DNA from: Hoeflea sp. BAL378
Lineage (GTDB): Bacteria > Pseudomonadota > Alphaproteobacteria > Rhizobiales > Rhizobiaceae
Length of the DNA stretch: 56,628 nt
Reading direction: 5' to 3'
Assembly: GCF_000759435.1 (NCBI RefSeq)
Contig: NZ_JRJG01000068.1
Coordinates: 1-56,628, forward strand
Notes under the pieces: generated by a model
Seen by the model: the letters and a program-made list of their open reading frames with translations, nothing else
Databases searched by the model: none
What the model was told of the DNA's origin: nothing
Position numbers and translations under genes: made by a program
In this document: in pieces, positions 1 to 9,550 of the stretch
How positions within the stretch are numbered: the stretch's first letter is position 1
Layout of the letters: every line of letters starts with the position of its first letter

Positions 1-457
1 CCTCGCCCTGGCCGGACCAGAGCCGCACCTCGTTGAGAAATGCCCCGCCGCCGGCGCGCGCATGCCAGACCTCGCCGCGCGCCGGCGCCGCCAGCACGCC
101 GGCCACCGGCCTGCCGTCCTCGACCAGGCCGATGCTCACACACCAGTCGGGCCGGCCGGAGACATAGGCGCGGGTGCCGTCGATCGGATCGATGATGAAG
201 ACGCGGCGGTGCAGGATCCGCGCATCGCTGTCTTCCCGCTCCTCGGACAGCCAGCCATAATCGGGGCGGGCGGAGAGAAGCACCTGGTGCAGCATCCGGT
301 CGATGGCGATGTCGGCTTCCGACACCGGGGAGCGCCCGTCGTTCTTGTACCAGACCTCGGGGTCCTGGCGGAAATGCGCCATGGCGATGTCGGCCGCCAG
401 GCGCGACGCGTCCAGCATCAGGGCCAGATCGTCGGCATGGGCGTCAGTCGCCAGCAA
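1..457 (-). CDS. Inositol monophosphatase / CysQ-like phosphatase (partial, C-terminus outside window)
   Basis: This is the N-terminal part of a Mg-dependent inositol monophosphatase-fold enzyme, probably 3'(2'),5'-bisphosphate nucleotidase or a histidinol-phosphatase relative. The frame shows LSEERED (first metal site), then DPIDGT (core metal-binding motif) and a GRPVAGVLAAP segment, in the usual family order. The reading frame is open upstream only to a stop at 461-463. No ATG lies before residue 14, so I place the start at TTG 457; the ATG at 418 would trim a helix. The start overlaps the end of pmbA by 14 bp, suggesting translational coupling. The substrate cannot be decided from this fragment. 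Confidence 0.8.
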   Translation of the reverse strand, partial: MLATDAHADDLALMLDASRLAADIAMAHFRQDPEVWYKNDGRSPVSEADIAIDRMLHQVLLSARPDYGWLSEEREDSDARILHRRVFIIDPIDGTRAYVSGRPDWCVSIGLVEDGRPVAGVLAAPARGEVWHARAGGGAFLNEVRLWSGQGE

Positions 458-1787
458 GCGTCATCCCTTCCACGGCGATGGTGGGTGCCGCGATCGCATA
501 TTTGGGATCGATGTCGTCGGCGAAGATCATGCGCTTGAACATGTCCTTGAGATTGGAGGCGATGGTCACCTCGGAGACGGCGAAGCTGATTTCCCCGTTC
601 TCGATCCAGAAACCGGAGGCGCCGCGGCTGTACTCGCCGGTCACCTGGTTGACGCCCTGGCCGATCAGTTCGGTGACATAGAAGCCGCTGCCGACCGAGG
701 CGATCAGCTCCTTCGGCGTCTGCCGGCCGGGGGTGACGATGACATTGGTGGAGGACGGCGAGACGCCGCCGCCGCGGCTCGCGCGGCCATTGCTTTTGAG
801 ACCCAGTTCGCGGCCCACGGCGGTGGTCAGGTACCACTGCTTGAGGACGCCTTCCTCGACCATGGTCAGAGGGCCGATGGAGACGCCTTCGCCATCGAAG
901 GGTCGCGAGCCGGAACCACGGCGGATAAAGGGGTTGTCCACCAGCGTCAGCCCGTCGATGGCGATCTTCTTGCCCATCATGTCCTTGAGGAAGCTGGTCT
1001 TGCGGGCGACGGCGGCGCCGTTGATGGCGGAGATGAGATGGCCGATCAGGCCGCGCGCGGCGCGCGGATCGAACACCACGGTTACGTTCGAGCCGGTCTT
1101 GACCTTGCGCGGGTTGACCCTCGCCGCGGCGCGTTCGCCAGCGCTCCGGCCGATGGCTTCTGCGGGATCGAGATCATCGAAGAACACGCGGCTGTCGAAG
1201 TCATAGTCGCGCTCCATCTTGGTGCCGTTGCCGGCGATGACGCTGACCGAGCGGGAGAAACCCGAGCGCTCGAACGCGCCCGAAAACCCGTGCGATGTGG
1301 CCAGCACCATGCCGAACAGCCCCGCGCCGGCGCCAGCGCCGATGGAACTGGCCACGCCCGGCACCGCGAGTGCCGCCGCCTCGGCCGCCGTCGCGGCCTC
1401 GATCAGGCTTTCCGCCGACGGCTCGGTGGCGTCGAACAGGTCGAGATCGGGCCAGGACTGCGCGAGCATCCCGGCATCGGCGAGACAGGCATGCGGATCC
1501 TCCGGGGAGACCCGCGCCATGGCGACGGCGCGCTCGGCGAGCGCCTTCTCGTCGGCACCCTGGCCGGCCTGGACGACGGCCACTTTCTGGCCGACAAAGA
1601 CCCTGAGGCTGAAATCATCGGATTCGGAGGATTCGGTGTTTTCCACCTGGCCGTTGCGAACCGACGCCGATCGGGAGCGGCGGCGAACCACCACGGAATC
1701 GGCCTGGTCGGCGCCGGCCGCGCGGGCGCGTTCGATAAGTCGCTCCGCTGTTGCCAGCAAGCCTTCGTTTTGTCTGGATTCGCTCAT
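444..1787 (-). CDS. pmbA: PmbA/TldE-type TldD-family metalloprotease subunit
   Basis: The 447-residue protein has the PmbA/TldE pattern: an N-terminal coiled segment (LLATAERLIERARAAGADQADSVVV), the S-V-R-N-G-QVENTESSESDD strand, and a C-terminal GASGFWIENGEISFAVSEVTIA segment. In the family it pairs with TldD to form a heterodimeric protease that degrades unfolded peptides and matures microcin B17 and CcdA. TldE lacks the HExxxH metal site of TldD, and I see no HExxH here, which supports TldE over TldD. It lies upstream of and overlaps the CysQ-like gene. No tldD partner is in the window. Confidence 0.9.
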   Translation of the reverse strand: MSESRQNEGLLATAERLIERARAAGADQADSVVVRRRSRSASVRNGQVENTESSESDDFSLRVFVGQKVAVVQAGQGADEKALAERAVAMARVSPEDPHACLADAGMLAQSWPDLDLFDATEPSAESLIEAATAAEAAALAVPGVASSIGAGAGAGLFGMVLATSHGFSGAFERSGFSRSVSVIAGNGTKMERDYDFDSRVFFDDLDPAEAIGRSAGERAAARVNPRKVKTGSNVTVVFDPRAARGLIGHLISAINGAAVARKTSFLKDMMGKKIAIDGLTLVDNPFIRRGSGSRPFDGEGVSIGPLTMVEEGVLKQWYLTTAVGRELGLKSNGRASRGGGVSPSSTNVIVTPGRQTPKELIASVGSGFYVTELIGQGVNQVTGEYSRGASGFWIENGEISFAVSEVTIASNLKDMFKRMIFADDIDPKYAIAAPTIAVEGMTLAGD

Positions 1788-1886
1788 GATTTTTGGCCTT
1801 TCACTTGGCTCTCATGTATTGTTCCGGCGGTCAACCATCAAGTCCCATGCATGAATGGACTCATAAACGCAAAAGGAGCGTCGTGA

Positions 1887-3704
1887 ATGGCCGCAGCCGA
1901 AACCAGCCTTTACACGGAAGGCCTCGTCCTGCTGTGCGCAGCGCTCGTCGCCGCCCCGGTTTTCAAGAAAATAGGGCTCGGGACCGTTCTCGGCTACCTC
2001 GCTGCCGGCATCGTGATCGGCCCGCTGTTCAGGTTCATCCGGGATGGCGAGGAGATCCTGCATTTCGCGGAACTCGGAGTTGTGCTGCTTCTGTTCATCA
2101 TCGGACTTGAGCTCAAGCCCTCTCGGCTCTGGCAGATGCGGCGCGACATCTTCGGCCTCGGGCTGGTTCAGGTCATCGTCTCGGCGCTGGTCATCTTCGC
2201 CGCGACGGTGGCGTTTGGCGGGCAAATATGGGCCGCGGCCCTCGTGATCGGCTTCGGGCTGGCGCTGTCCTCGACCGCCTTCGGCATCCAGATCCTCGAG
2301 GAGCGCGGCGATCTCAACACGAGGTACGGGCAGCAGTCGTTTTCGATCCTGCTGTTCCAGGACCTGGCGATCGTGCCGATCCTGGCGCTGGTGCCGCTGG
2401 TCGCCCCGTCGACTGGGGAGGATAGTGGGTCCATCGTCCAGGACGTGGCGATCACCGTCGCCGCGATCGCCGCCCTGCTGGCGGCCGGGCGCTACCTGCT
2501 CAATCCGCTGTTCCAGCTCATCGCCGGAACCGGCGCCAAGGAAGTGATGATCGCCGCGGCGCTGTTCGTGGTGCTGGCCTCGGGCATGCTGATGCAGGTC
2601 GCCGGCCTGTCGATGGCGATGGGCGCCTTCATCGCTGGCGTCATGCTGGCCGAATCCTCCTACCGGCACGAGCTCGAAGCCGACATCGAGCCGTTCCGCG
2701 GCATCCTGCTCGGGCTGTTCTTCATTGCGGTGGGCCTGTCGCTCGATCTCGCGGTGATCGCCGACAACATCCTCGTCATCCTCGTTGCCGTGCCGGTGCT
2801 GATGATCCTCAAGGCGCTCGTGATCTATGCCGCCTGCCGGATGTTCGGATCGGGCCACAATGACAGCGTCAAGATCGCCGGTCTGTTGCCGCAGGGCGGC
2901 GAGTTCGGCTTCGTCATCTTCAGCGCGGCGGCAGCGGCCGGGGTCTTTTCCCCGGCCACCGCCTCGCTGCTGGTGGCGATCGTCATCATCTCGATGGCGT
3001 TGACGCCGCTGGCGGCCGTGCCCGTGCGGTACCTGCTGCGAACGGATCATGCCGACCACATCGACGAGGATTTCGCGGGCGCGGGTTCCGATGTGCTGAT
3101 GATCGGGTTCTCGCGCTTCGGCCAGATCGCCTCGCAGATGCTGCTGGCGGGAGGATCGGACGTGACCATCATCGACCATTCCGCCGACCGGATCCGCTCG
3201 GCGTCGAAGTTCGGCTTCAAGATCTATTTCGGCGACGGCACCCGCAAGGATGTGCTGATCGCCGCGGGCATCAACCGCGCCAAGATCGTCGCCGTCTGCA
3301 CCCAGAAGAAGGAAATCACCGACAAGATCGTCGACCTGGTGCAGGCGGAGTTTCCCACCGCCCGCATCTTCGCGCGCGCCTATGACCGGACCCACACGCT
3401 GTCGCTGCGCGCCCGCGGCGTCGAGTATGAAATGCGCGAGACCTTCGAATCCGGCATGGTGTTCGGCCGCAAGACGCTCGAAGCGCTGGGCGTCACCGAG
3501 GACCTGGCGATGGAGATCAGCGACGATGTGCGCCGGCGCGACGAGGAGCGGCTCGCGCTGCAGGCCGTGGAAGGGATTCTCGCGGGCAGCGACAGGCTGC
3601 TCACCCGGCCGGTCACGCCCGAGCCGCTGATCAAGCCCAAGCGCGAATCCGAACGTCTGGACAAACCGCTCGAACCCGATATCACCTTGCAGGATCCCGC
3701 CTGA
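1887..3704 (+). CDS. CPA2-family K+/H+ antiporter, KefB/KefC type
   Basis: The 605-residue inner-membrane protein has an N-terminal antiporter domain with about 12 membrane segments (residues ~7-385). It includes the FAELGVVLLLFIIGLEL and YRHELEADIEPFRGILLGLFF segments typical of Kef proteins. A C-terminal TrkA-N (RCK) domain follows, with a nucleotide-binding motif GFSRFGQIASQ and acidic strand end IIDHSADR (~405-530). Kef systems release K+ in response to electrophiles and are gated by glutathione. The start ATG follows AAAAGGAG at 1871-1878. No KefF/KefG ancillary subunit is adjacent, so gating by glutathione is inferred from the family only. Confidence 0.88.
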   Translation: MAAAETSLYTEGLVLLCAALVAAPVFKKIGLGTVLGYLAAGIVIGPLFRFIRDGEEILHFAELGVVLLLFIIGLELKPSRLWQMRRDIFGLGLVQVIVSALVIFAATVAFGGQIWAAALVIGFGLALSSTAFGIQILEERGDLNTRYGQQSFSILLFQDLAIVPILALVPLVAPSTGEDSGSIVQDVAITVAAIAALLAAGRYLLNPLFQLIAGTGAKEVMIAAALFVVLASGMLMQVAGLSMAMGAFIAGVMLAESSYRHELEADIEPFRGILLGLFFIAVGLSLDLAVIADNILVILVAVPVLMILKALVIYAACRMFGSGHNDSVKIAGLLPQGGEFGFVIFSAAAAAGVFSPATASLLVAIVIISMALTPLAAVPVRYLLRTDHADHIDEDFAGAGSDVLMIGFSRFGQIASQMLLAGGSDVTIIDHSADRIRSASKFGFKIYFGDGTRKDVLIAAGINRAKIVAVCTQKKEITDKIVDLVQAEFPTARIFARAYDRTHTLSLRARGVEYEMRETFESGMVFGRKTLEALGVTEDLAMEISDDVRRRDEERLALQAVEGILAGSDRLLTRPVTPEPLIKPKRESERLDKPLEPDITLQDPA

Positions 3705-3758
3705 GCGCCACTTGGCAACAGATGCCGCCCGGCAGCCCCTATTGAAGAAAGACAGCCC

Positions 3759-4175
3759 ATGACGCCATTCCACCTCGCCTTTCCCATCCGCTCCATCGAG
3801 GACACGCGCCATTTCTACGGCGACGTGCTGGGCTGCCCGATGGGCCGCTTCACCGAGAGCTGGATCGATTTCGACCTGTTCGGCCACCAGATGTCGGGCC
3901 ATGTCCGCCCGGATGCGGGTGCGGGCGCCTCGTCCGGCGCGGTCGACGGCCATTCCGTCCCGATCCCGCATTTCGGCGCCGTGCTGCAGATGGACGACTG
4001 GAAGAAGCTCGCCGCGCGGCTCGAGGCAGCAGACGGGATCGACTGGATCATGAAGCCGACCCTGCGCTTCGAAGGCCAGCCGGGCGAACAGGCGACGCTG
4101 TTCATCCGCGATCCGTCGGGCAATGCGCTGGAATTCAAGGGGTTCGCCGACCTGGGGCAGGTCTTCGCTTCGTGA
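3759..4175 (+). CDS. VOC-family (extradiol dioxygenase-like) protein, COG3565 type
   Basis: This 138-residue protein is a single VOC (glyoxalase/bleomycin-resistance/dioxygenase) unit with two beta-alpha-beta-beta-beta modules. Candidate metal ligands are His5 (PFHLAF), His71 (VPIPHFG) and Glu125 (GNALEFKG), in the positions expected for this small one-domain group. The end DPSGNALEFKGF is characteristic. The substrate is unknown. Its stop overlaps the GTG of the MATE gene (GTGA), so the two are probably translated together and possibly also with the upstream Kef gene, 54 bp away. Confidence 0.85.
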   Translation: MTPFHLAFPIRSIEDTRHFYGDVLGCPMGRFTESWIDFDLFGHQMSGHVRPDAGAGASSGAVDGHSVPIPHFGAVLQMDDWKKLAARLEAADGIDWIMKPTLRFEGQPGEQATLFIRDPSGNALEFKGFADLGQVFAS

Positions 4176-5635
4176 GCACGCGCGAGCCTGGAGCGCCCGG
4201 ACCGGCTGCCGATCCCCGATCAGGCAGGAAGCCCGGGATCTTCGTCACCGGCTCGACCATGCGGCACGTGGTGACCATGACCGCCACCGGCTCGATCGGC
4301 CTGGTGGCGGTGTTCATCGTCGATGCGCTCAACCTGTTCTACATCTCGCTCCTGGGGCAGCAGGAACTGGCCGCGGCCATCGGCTATGCCGGCACGCTGC
4401 TGTTCTTCTCAACCTCGGTCGCCATCGGCCTGTCGATCGCGGCCACCGCGCTGACCGCGCGCGCGCTCGGCCGGGGCAACCGCGGCGAGGCGCGCGAGAT
4501 CGCCGGCGCCTCGATCGCCTATATGCTGATCCTGATGATCGCGACCGTGGCGATGGCCTATCCGTTTCTGGCCGATCTCGTGCGCATGATGGGCGCCAGG
4601 GGCCGCACCGCTGAGCTCGCCACCGAATTCATGCAGATCGTGCTGCCGTCCCTGCCCGTGCTCGGCGTCGGCATGTGCCTTTCGGCGCTGCTGCGCGCCG
4701 TCGGCGACGCCAAGCGCGCCATGTATGTCACGCTCGGCGCGGGTGCGCTGACCGCGGTGCTCGACCCCGTCTTCATCTTCGGCTTCGACCTCGGCATCCA
4801 TGGGGCGGCCATCGCCACGGTGATCTCGCGCTTCGCGCTGATCGGCATCGGCTTTTACGGGCTCGTCCGGGTGCACAATCTCGCGGCGCTGCCGTCTCGC
4901 GCGGTGCTTGTCCGCGAAGTCCGGCCGTTTCTCGCCATCGGCCTGCCGGCCCTGATGACGCAGATCGCCACGCCCGTGGGCAACACCTTCGTCACCACCA
5001 CCATGGCGCAGCATGGCGACGCCGCCGTCGCCGGCTGGGCCGTGGTCGGGCGGCTGATTCCGGTCGCGTTCGGGGCATTGTTCGCGCTCTCGGGCGCCGT
5101 CGGGCCCATTCTCGGCCAGAATTATGGCGCCAGGCGCTATGACAGGCTGATCCTGACCATGCGCGACAGCCTGATCTTCATCATGATCTACACGCTCGCC
5201 GCCTGGGCGCTGCTGGCGCTGTTCCGCAACCAGATCGCCGACCTGTTCGGCGCCACCGGCGAGGCGCGCGAGGTGATCGTCTTCTTCTGCCTGTTCGTCG
5301 CCGGCAGCTTCATCTTCAACGGCATGCTGTTCGTCGCCAATGCGGCGTTCAACAATTTGGGCTACGCCCTCTATTCCACCCTGTTCAACTGGGGCCGGTC
5401 GACGCTCGGGGTGATCCCCTTCGTCTGGCTTGGCTCGCACTGGTACGGGGCGCCGGGCGCGCTTGCGGGATCCGGCCTGGGCGCGGTGGTGTTCGGGCTC
5501 GCCGCGGTCATCGTCAGCTTCCGGATGATCTCGAAAATCGGCGATCGTGACGGCGGCGGGCCGGATGCGGTCCCGGTGCCGGTTCCGCCGGCGGGGCAAT
5601 CGGCCTTCACCAGCGGCAAGGCCTCGACGCTTTAG
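4172..5635 (+). CDS. MATE-family multidrug exporter
   Basis: The 487-residue polytopic membrane protein has about 12 segments in two similar halves. MATE signatures are GLSIAATALTARALGRGN in the first half and GLPALMTQIATPVGNTF with AVAGWAVVGRLIPVAFG at the start of the second. MATE exporters drive drug or metabolite efflux with H+ or Na+. The start is GTG at 4172 inside a GTGA overlap with the VOC gene; about 30 hydrophilic residues precede the first helix. The short C-terminal tail is Pro/Val/Gly-rich. It ends convergently with the patatin-like gene. Confidence 0.9.
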   Translation: MSTREPGAPGPAADPRSGRKPGIFVTGSTMRHVVTMTATGSIGLVAVFIVDALNLFYISLLGQQELAAAIGYAGTLLFFSTSVAIGLSIAATALTARALGRGNRGEAREIAGASIAYMLILMIATVAMAYPFLADLVRMMGARGRTAELATEFMQIVLPSLPVLGVGMCLSALLRAVGDAKRAMYVTLGAGALTAVLDPVFIFGFDLGIHGAAIATVISRFALIGIGFYGLVRVHNLAALPSRAVLVREVRPFLAIGLPALMTQIATPVGNTFVTTTMAQHGDAAVAGWAVVGRLIPVAFGALFALSGAVGPILGQNYGARRYDRLILTMRDSLIFIMIYTLAAWALLALFRNQIADLFGATGEAREVIVFFCLFVAGSFIFNGMLFVANAAFNNLGYALYSTLFNWGRSTLGVIPFVWLGSHWYGAPGALAGSGLGAVVFGLAAVIVSFRMISKIGDRDGGGPDAVPVPVPPAGQSAFTSGKASTL

Positions 5636-5638
5636 GAC

Positions 5639-5696
5639 ATTGAATTGACGCGCCTGCGGTCATGCCCAAGGGAAATCCCTTTGGGCGCGCCACATC
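5639..5696. other. Intergenic hairpin between convergent genes
   Basis: The short gap between the MATE and patatin-like genes holds an imperfect hairpin (GCCCAAGGG / CCCTTTGGGC around 5663-5685, with one bulged T). There is no clear T-run on either side. It may act as a weak bidirectional terminator. Confidence 0.3.
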
Positions 5697-6581
5697 TCAA
5701 GACGAGCCGTAAAAGGCGAAGGCGGCATCGAGGTCGCGCTTGAGCTGCTCGGCGACGCCTTTCGAATCAGCCAGAATCTCGCGAGCCTTGAGGAAATCGA
5801 GCACCCGGTACTGGTGCACCTCGGGCCTGAGAAGAATGTGCGGCGGAAAGGCGTGGCGCTTCATCTCGATGATCGACTGCATCATCAACTGGCTCGAGCC
5901 GAACATCATGTCGATGGTCGAGGGCGTCTGGCCCGGAGACCCGGCCGGCAGGCCGACGACGTCGACGCCGATGATGATGTCGGCGAGCCCGCTCAGCTTG
6001 TCGAAGGGCACGGGATTGAAGATGCCGCCATCGATCATGATCCGGTCGCCGATCACCACCGGCCGGAACACCGCCGGGATGGCGGCGGAGGCGGCGATGG
6101 CGGTGCGCAGGTCGCCCGCTTCGCACACCACCTCGCAGTGGCCGTAGTAATCGGTGACCATGATCTTGGTCGGGATCTTGAGCTCCTCGAAGGTGCGGGC
6201 GACGGAGTCCGGAAGAAATGCCTCGAGGATGCGCTCGACATTGAACTGGCCGAGCCGCAGCCCGTTCTCCATGGCGTCCTTGACGCCGAGCGGGCGGGCT
6301 GCCTTCCAGATCCTGCCAAAGGCCGTGGACCGTTTTCCGACAGTCGCGAGCGTATGGTCGCGGATGTCCTTGCCCGACAGGCCCGACGCCATCGCCGCCC
6401 CCATGATCGCGCCGATCGACGATCCGGAGATCGCCACGGGGGTGATGCCCAACGCGTCCAGCGTCTCGATGATGTGGATATGGGCGACCCCGCGGGCGCC
6501 GCCACCGCCGAAGGCCACCGCGACGCTCGGTCCGGACGATGGGACCGGAAGAGCGGGAATGCTGGTGCCGACTTTATCCAT
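5697..6581 (-). CDS. Patatin-like phospholipase (RssA type)
   Basis: This 294-residue protein carries the patatin oxyanion motif GGGGARG (residues 25-31), the nucleophile elbow G-S-S-I-G with Ser55, and the catalytic-dyad Asp in MIDGGIFNP. Together they form the Ser-Asp dyad of bacterial patatin-like lipases and RssA-type proteins. I place the start at ATG 6581 (MDKVGT), which overlaps the rsmD stop by 8 bp. A longer frame to 6677 exists but would lie entirely within rsmD. It is last in the rluB-rsmD-patatin gene string. The substrate is unknown. Confidence 0.88.
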   Translation of the reverse strand: MDKVGTSIPALPVPSSGPSVAVAFGGGGARGVAHIHIIETLDALGITPVAISGSSIGAIMGAAMASGLSGKDIRDHTLATVGKRSTAFGRIWKAARPLGVKDAMENGLRLGQFNVERILEAFLPDSVARTFEELKIPTKIMVTDYYGHCEVVCEAGDLRTAIAASAAIPAVFRPVVIGDRIMIDGGIFNPVPFDKLSGLADIIIGVDVVGLPAGSPGQTPSTIDMMFGSSQLMMQSIIEMKRHAFPPHILLRPEVHQYRVLDFLKAREILADSKGVAEQLKRDLDAAFAFYGSS

Positions 6582-7194
6582 TGTCCAGACTGCCTTCCGT
6601 GGCGCTTTCCTGACCCGTCCGCTCCGGGCCAGTATCCCCACCATTATACCGGAAAAACCGCATAATCGTGTCGCCAAATGCGCGGGTTTCCAGGAGTTCG
6701 AAGCCTGCTCCCGGATCGGGCCGGGCGGCGGCCTCTTCCTCGAGCACGATCACCCCGCCCGGCGAGATCCAGCCGCCCTTGGCCGCCGAGGCAAGCGCCT
6801 GATCGCCCAGGCCCCTTCCATAGGGCGGATCGGCGAAGATGAGATCGAACCGGCCCATCGTGCCGGACGGGCCGAGCTTGGTGGCGTCGCGGCGAAACAG
6901 CCGCGCGCGGCCCTGCAGGCCGAAGGTCTCGATGTTCTTCTGGATGATGCCGCGGCCTTCGACGCCGCTTTCGACGAACAGCGCCGACCGGCAGCCGCGC
7001 GACAGCGCCTCGAGCCCCAGCGCCCCGGTGCCCGCGAACAGATCGAGGACGCGGGTGGACTCAAGGGCTTCGGGATAGCCGTGGCTCAGGATGTTGAACA
7101 GGCTTTCCCGGCTCCGGTCCGTGGTGGGCCGGATCGCCTGGCTCTTCGGCGCGGCAAGGCTCCTGCCGCGAAATTCACCGCCGACGATCCGCAC
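6574..7194 (-). CDS. rsmD: 16S rRNA (guanine966-N2)-methyltransferase
   Basis: The 206-residue Rossmann methyltransferase has the N-terminal basic segment ([11 protein letters not shown]), SAM motif I at [14 protein letters not shown] (~51-64) and the catalytic ADPPYG motif (121-126). RsmD methylates G966 of 16S rRNA during 30S maturation. The start is GTG 7194, because the sequence upstream in this frame is the out-of-frame shadow of the rluB repeat tail. The gene overlaps the end of rluB by 20 bp and the patatin-like gene by 8 bp, so the three are probably one transcript. Confidence 0.93.
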   Translation of the reverse strand: MRIVGGEFRGRSLAAPKSQAIRPTTDRSRESLFNILSHGYPEALESTRVLDLFAGTGALGLEALSRGCRSALFVESGVEGRGIIQKNIETFGLQGRARLFRRDATKLGPSGTMGRFDLIFADPPYGRGLGDQALASAAKGGWISPGGVIVLEEEAAARPDPGAGFELLETRAFGDTIMRFFRYNGGDTGPERTGQESATEGSLDNG

Positions 7195-8896
7195 CCGGTC
7201 CACGTCCCTTTCCGGAAGCAGGTTTGCCGCCGCGGCCTTCGCCCGCGGGCTTGCCAGACGGCTTGCCATAGGGCTTGCCCGGGCCCTTGGCGGGTCCGTC
7301 GAACGACTTGCCGCCTCGCGCTTCGCCGGCGGGCTTTCCGGACGGCTTGCCGAAAGTCTTGCCGGGCGCCCGGGCGGGGCCGTCGAACGACTTGCCGCCA
7401 CGCGCTTCTCCCGCAGGTTTTCCGGACGGCTTGCCGTAGCTCTTGCCCGGCCCCTTCGCAGGACCATCGAACGACTTGCCGCCGGGTTTGCCCGAAGACT
7501 TGAAGTCCGGCTTGCCACCCGGCTTCTTGAAGTCGCGGGCGGGTCGCGCCTCATCCCCGTCGGCGGCGGGCCTTGGCTTGGCGCGGTCCTTGGGGAAGCT
7601 GCCGCGGCGGGTTTCCGCGCGGGCGTCGGCGCGGGCGGGCTTGCGCTCGGCGCGCTCGGCTTCGGCCTTCTTAGCCTCGGCGACCGGACGCGCGCCCGGC
7701 GCCATCCAGACATTGGTGGCGCGGCTGCGCTGGACGAAGCTGCGCTTGGCGGGCTTGCCGCCGGGCTCCTCGTTGCGCGCGCCGCCCGGCTTGTCGAATT
7801 TGCCCGGTTTTTCAAATCTAGATGCGCCGAAGGGCTTGCGCTCGCCCCGGTCGCCGGCGGGCGCGCGATCCCGGTCGCGGCCGAAGCTCTTGCCGTCGCG
7901 CGACGGGCCGTCCCGCGAAGGACCCTCGCGCGAGGGCCGGCCGGGCTTGGTGTCGAGCCGCGCCCGGGCGCGCTCGGTCTTCTCCGAGCTCGAGATCCAT
8001 TCCCGCTGCGCCGGCTTGGACACGGGCTTGGCCTTGGCTTCGGGTTTGGCGGGAGGAAGATGCTCGCTCAGCGGCGCATCGAAATTGGCGCCCGATTCCT
8101 CGATCATGCGCTCGCCCAACTGTTCGCGCAGGATGCGGCTCTTGATCTCGACGACCTCGCCCTCGCGGATGTCGCCCAACTGGAACGGTCCGAAGGAGAT
8201 GCGGATCAGGCGGTTGACGTCGAGGCCCAGCGCGCCGAGCACGTTCTTGATCTCGCGGTTCTTGCCTTCGCGCAGGCCCATGGTGATCCAGACATTGTGG
8301 CCCTGCTTGCGGTCGAGCGTCGCCTCGATGGCGCCGTAGAGCACGCCCTCGACCGCGATGCCGTCCTTGAGTTCGTCGAGCCGGGCCTGGTCGATGTCGC
8401 CATAGGCGCGCACGCGGTAGCGGCGGAGCCAGCCGGTCTGCGGCAGTTCCAGCGTGCGGGCCAGGCCGCCATCATTGGTGAGCAGCAGCAGGCCTTCGGT
8501 GTTGATGTCGAGGCGGCCGACGGTCATGACCCGCGGCAGGTGCTTGGGCAGCTTGTCGAAGACGGTGTCCCGGCCTTCGGGATCCTTGTTGGTGGTCACC
8601 AGTCCCGCGGGCTTGTGGTAGACCCAGAGCCGGGTGCGTTCGATGCCGCCGATCTCCTCGTTGTCGACCTCGATGCGGTCGGACAGCGACACCACCACCG
8701 CCGGGGTCTCCAGGATCTTGCCGTTGACCTTGATGCGGCCCTCGGCGACCATGCGCTCGACGTCGCGGCGCGAGGCGACGCCCGCGCGCGCCAGGATCTT
8801 GGCAATGCGGCCGCTGTCGGCGGCGGCTTCGGCAGGCTCGGGAGTCTGCTTGGCGGAGTGCGGTTTGCCGCGTTTGGGCTTGTCTTGTTCTGTCAT
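7175..8896 (-). CDS. rluB: RluB-type 23S rRNA pseudouridine synthase with long repetitive basic tail
   Basis: Residues ~28-85 form an S4 RNA-binding domain ([20 protein letters not shown]). Residues ~88-240 form the RsuA/RluB catalytic domain with catalytic Asp130 in the GRLDINTEG motif and the [10 protein letters not shown] segment. RluB converts U2605 of 23S rRNA in E. coli. The rest, about 300 residues, is a low-complexity Lys/Gly/Pro/Arg/Ser tail ending in three 28-residue tandem repeats. I start at ATG 8896 ([10 protein letters not shown]); the frame opens to 8947 without family similarity. At 573 residues it is about twice the size of E. coli RluB. Confidence 0.9.
   Translation of the reverse strand: MTEQDKPKRGKPHSAKQTPEPAEAAADSGRIAKILARAGVASRRDVERMVAEGRIKVNGKILETPAVVVSLSDRIEVDNEEIGGIERTRLWVYHKPAGLVTTNKDPEGRDTVFDKLPKHLPRVMTVGRLDINTEGLLLLTNDGGLARTLELPQTGWLRRYRVRAYGDIDQARLDELKDGIAVEGVLYGAIEATLDRKQGHNVWITMGLREGKNREIKNVLGALGLDVNRLIRISFGPFQLGDIREGEVVEIKSRILREQLGERMIEESGANFDAPLSEHLPPAKPEAKAKPVSKPAQREWISSSEKTERARARLDTKPGRPSREGPSRDGPSRDGKSFGRDRDRAPAGDRGERKPFGASRFEKPGKFDKPGGARNEEPGGKPAKRSFVQRSRATNVWMAPGARPVAEAKKAEAERAERKPARADARAETRRGSFPKDRAKPRPAADGDEARPARDFKKPGGKPDFKSSGKPGGKSFDGPAKGPGKSYGKPSGKPAGEARGGKSFDGPARAPGKTFGKPSGKPAGEARGGKSFDGPAKGPGKPYGKPSGKPAGEGRGGKPASGKGRGPGADRRR
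7232..7483 (-). repeat. Three in-frame 84-bp tandem repeats in rluB
   Basis: Three consecutive 28-codon units occupy 7400-7483, 7316-7399 and 7232-7315 (N- to C-terminal order on the minus strand). Each begins GGKSFDGPA and ends [10 protein letters not shown](A/G)R. They differ at a few positions (K/R, G/A, S/T/P, Y/F). The units encode a basic, probably disordered segment. Confidence 0.93.
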
Positions 8897-9072
8897 TTGT
8901 TGTTTGCCTGCCTTCACAGCGTGAACCGCGTTGTCTTGACGCGCCATGGCCGCTGGATACGTTCGGTTTGCGCGAGAGCCTTGCTTGGACCCGTTCCGGT
9001 CTGATGGGGCGGTTAAATGGCTGTCTATCAGGTTGGACGGGCCGGGTTAAGAGGTTTCATCGTGGTCTTCAT

Positions 9073-9534
9073 ATGTCCGGACATTTCATGATCAGCAACG
9101 GCTATATGGATCTCGCGCTCGAGGAGGCCCGCGCAGCCGCGGCGCGCGGCGAAGTGCCGGTAGGCGCCGTGATCGTGCGCGACGGCACGGTGGTGGCGCG
9201 CGCCGGCAACCGGACCCGCGAACTCAATGACGTGACCGCCCATGCGGAAATGCTTGCCATCCGGCAGGCCGCTGAGAGTCTGGGAAGCGAACGGCTGACG
9301 GACGCCGACCTCTATGTGACGCTCGAGCCCTGCACCATGTGCGCGGCGGCGATCTCGTTTGCCCGGCTGAGGCGGCTCTATTACGGCACTGATGACGAAA
9401 AGGGCGGCGCGGTGACAAGCGGCGTGCGGTTCTTCCACCAGCCCACGTGCCACCACAGCCCGGATGTCTATCCGGGCATGGCGTCCAGCGACGCCATGCG
9501 GCTGCTCAAGGATTTCTTCAAGGACCGCCGGTAA
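9073..9534 (+). CDS. tadA: tRNA-specific adenosine deaminase
   Basis: The protein (153 residues) is a cytidine/deoxycytidylate deaminase-fold enzyme with zinc ligands His57 in the H-A-E motif (Glu59 as proton shuttle) and Cys87/Cys90 in PCTMC. TadA converts A34 to inosine in tRNA-Arg(ACG). EVPVGAVIV and the end YPGMASSDAMRLLKDFFKDRR are typical. I chose ATG 9073 (MSGHF); ATG 9088 (MISNG) is an equally plausible start, and neither has a strong ribosome-binding site. It is divergent from rluB and convergent with the lipoprotein gene. Confidence 0.92.
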   Translation: MSGHFMISNGYMDLALEEARAAAARGEVPVGAVIVRDGTVVARAGNRTRELNDVTAHAEMLAIRQAAESLGSERLTDADLYVTLEPCTMCAAAISFARLRRLYYGTDDEKGGAVTSGVRFFHQPTCHHSPDVYPGMASSDAMRLLKDFFKDRR

Positions 9535-9550
9535 GGGCGGACGGGGCTGC

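Noticed and set aside
1812..3971. 719-codon open frame antisense to the Kef gene
   Set aside because: Low-complexity Asp/Arg/Gln composition; shadow of the antiporter gene.
7091..9004. 637-codon plus-strand frame over rluB
   Set aside because: It mirrors the rluB repeat tail; no domain and no ribosome-binding site.
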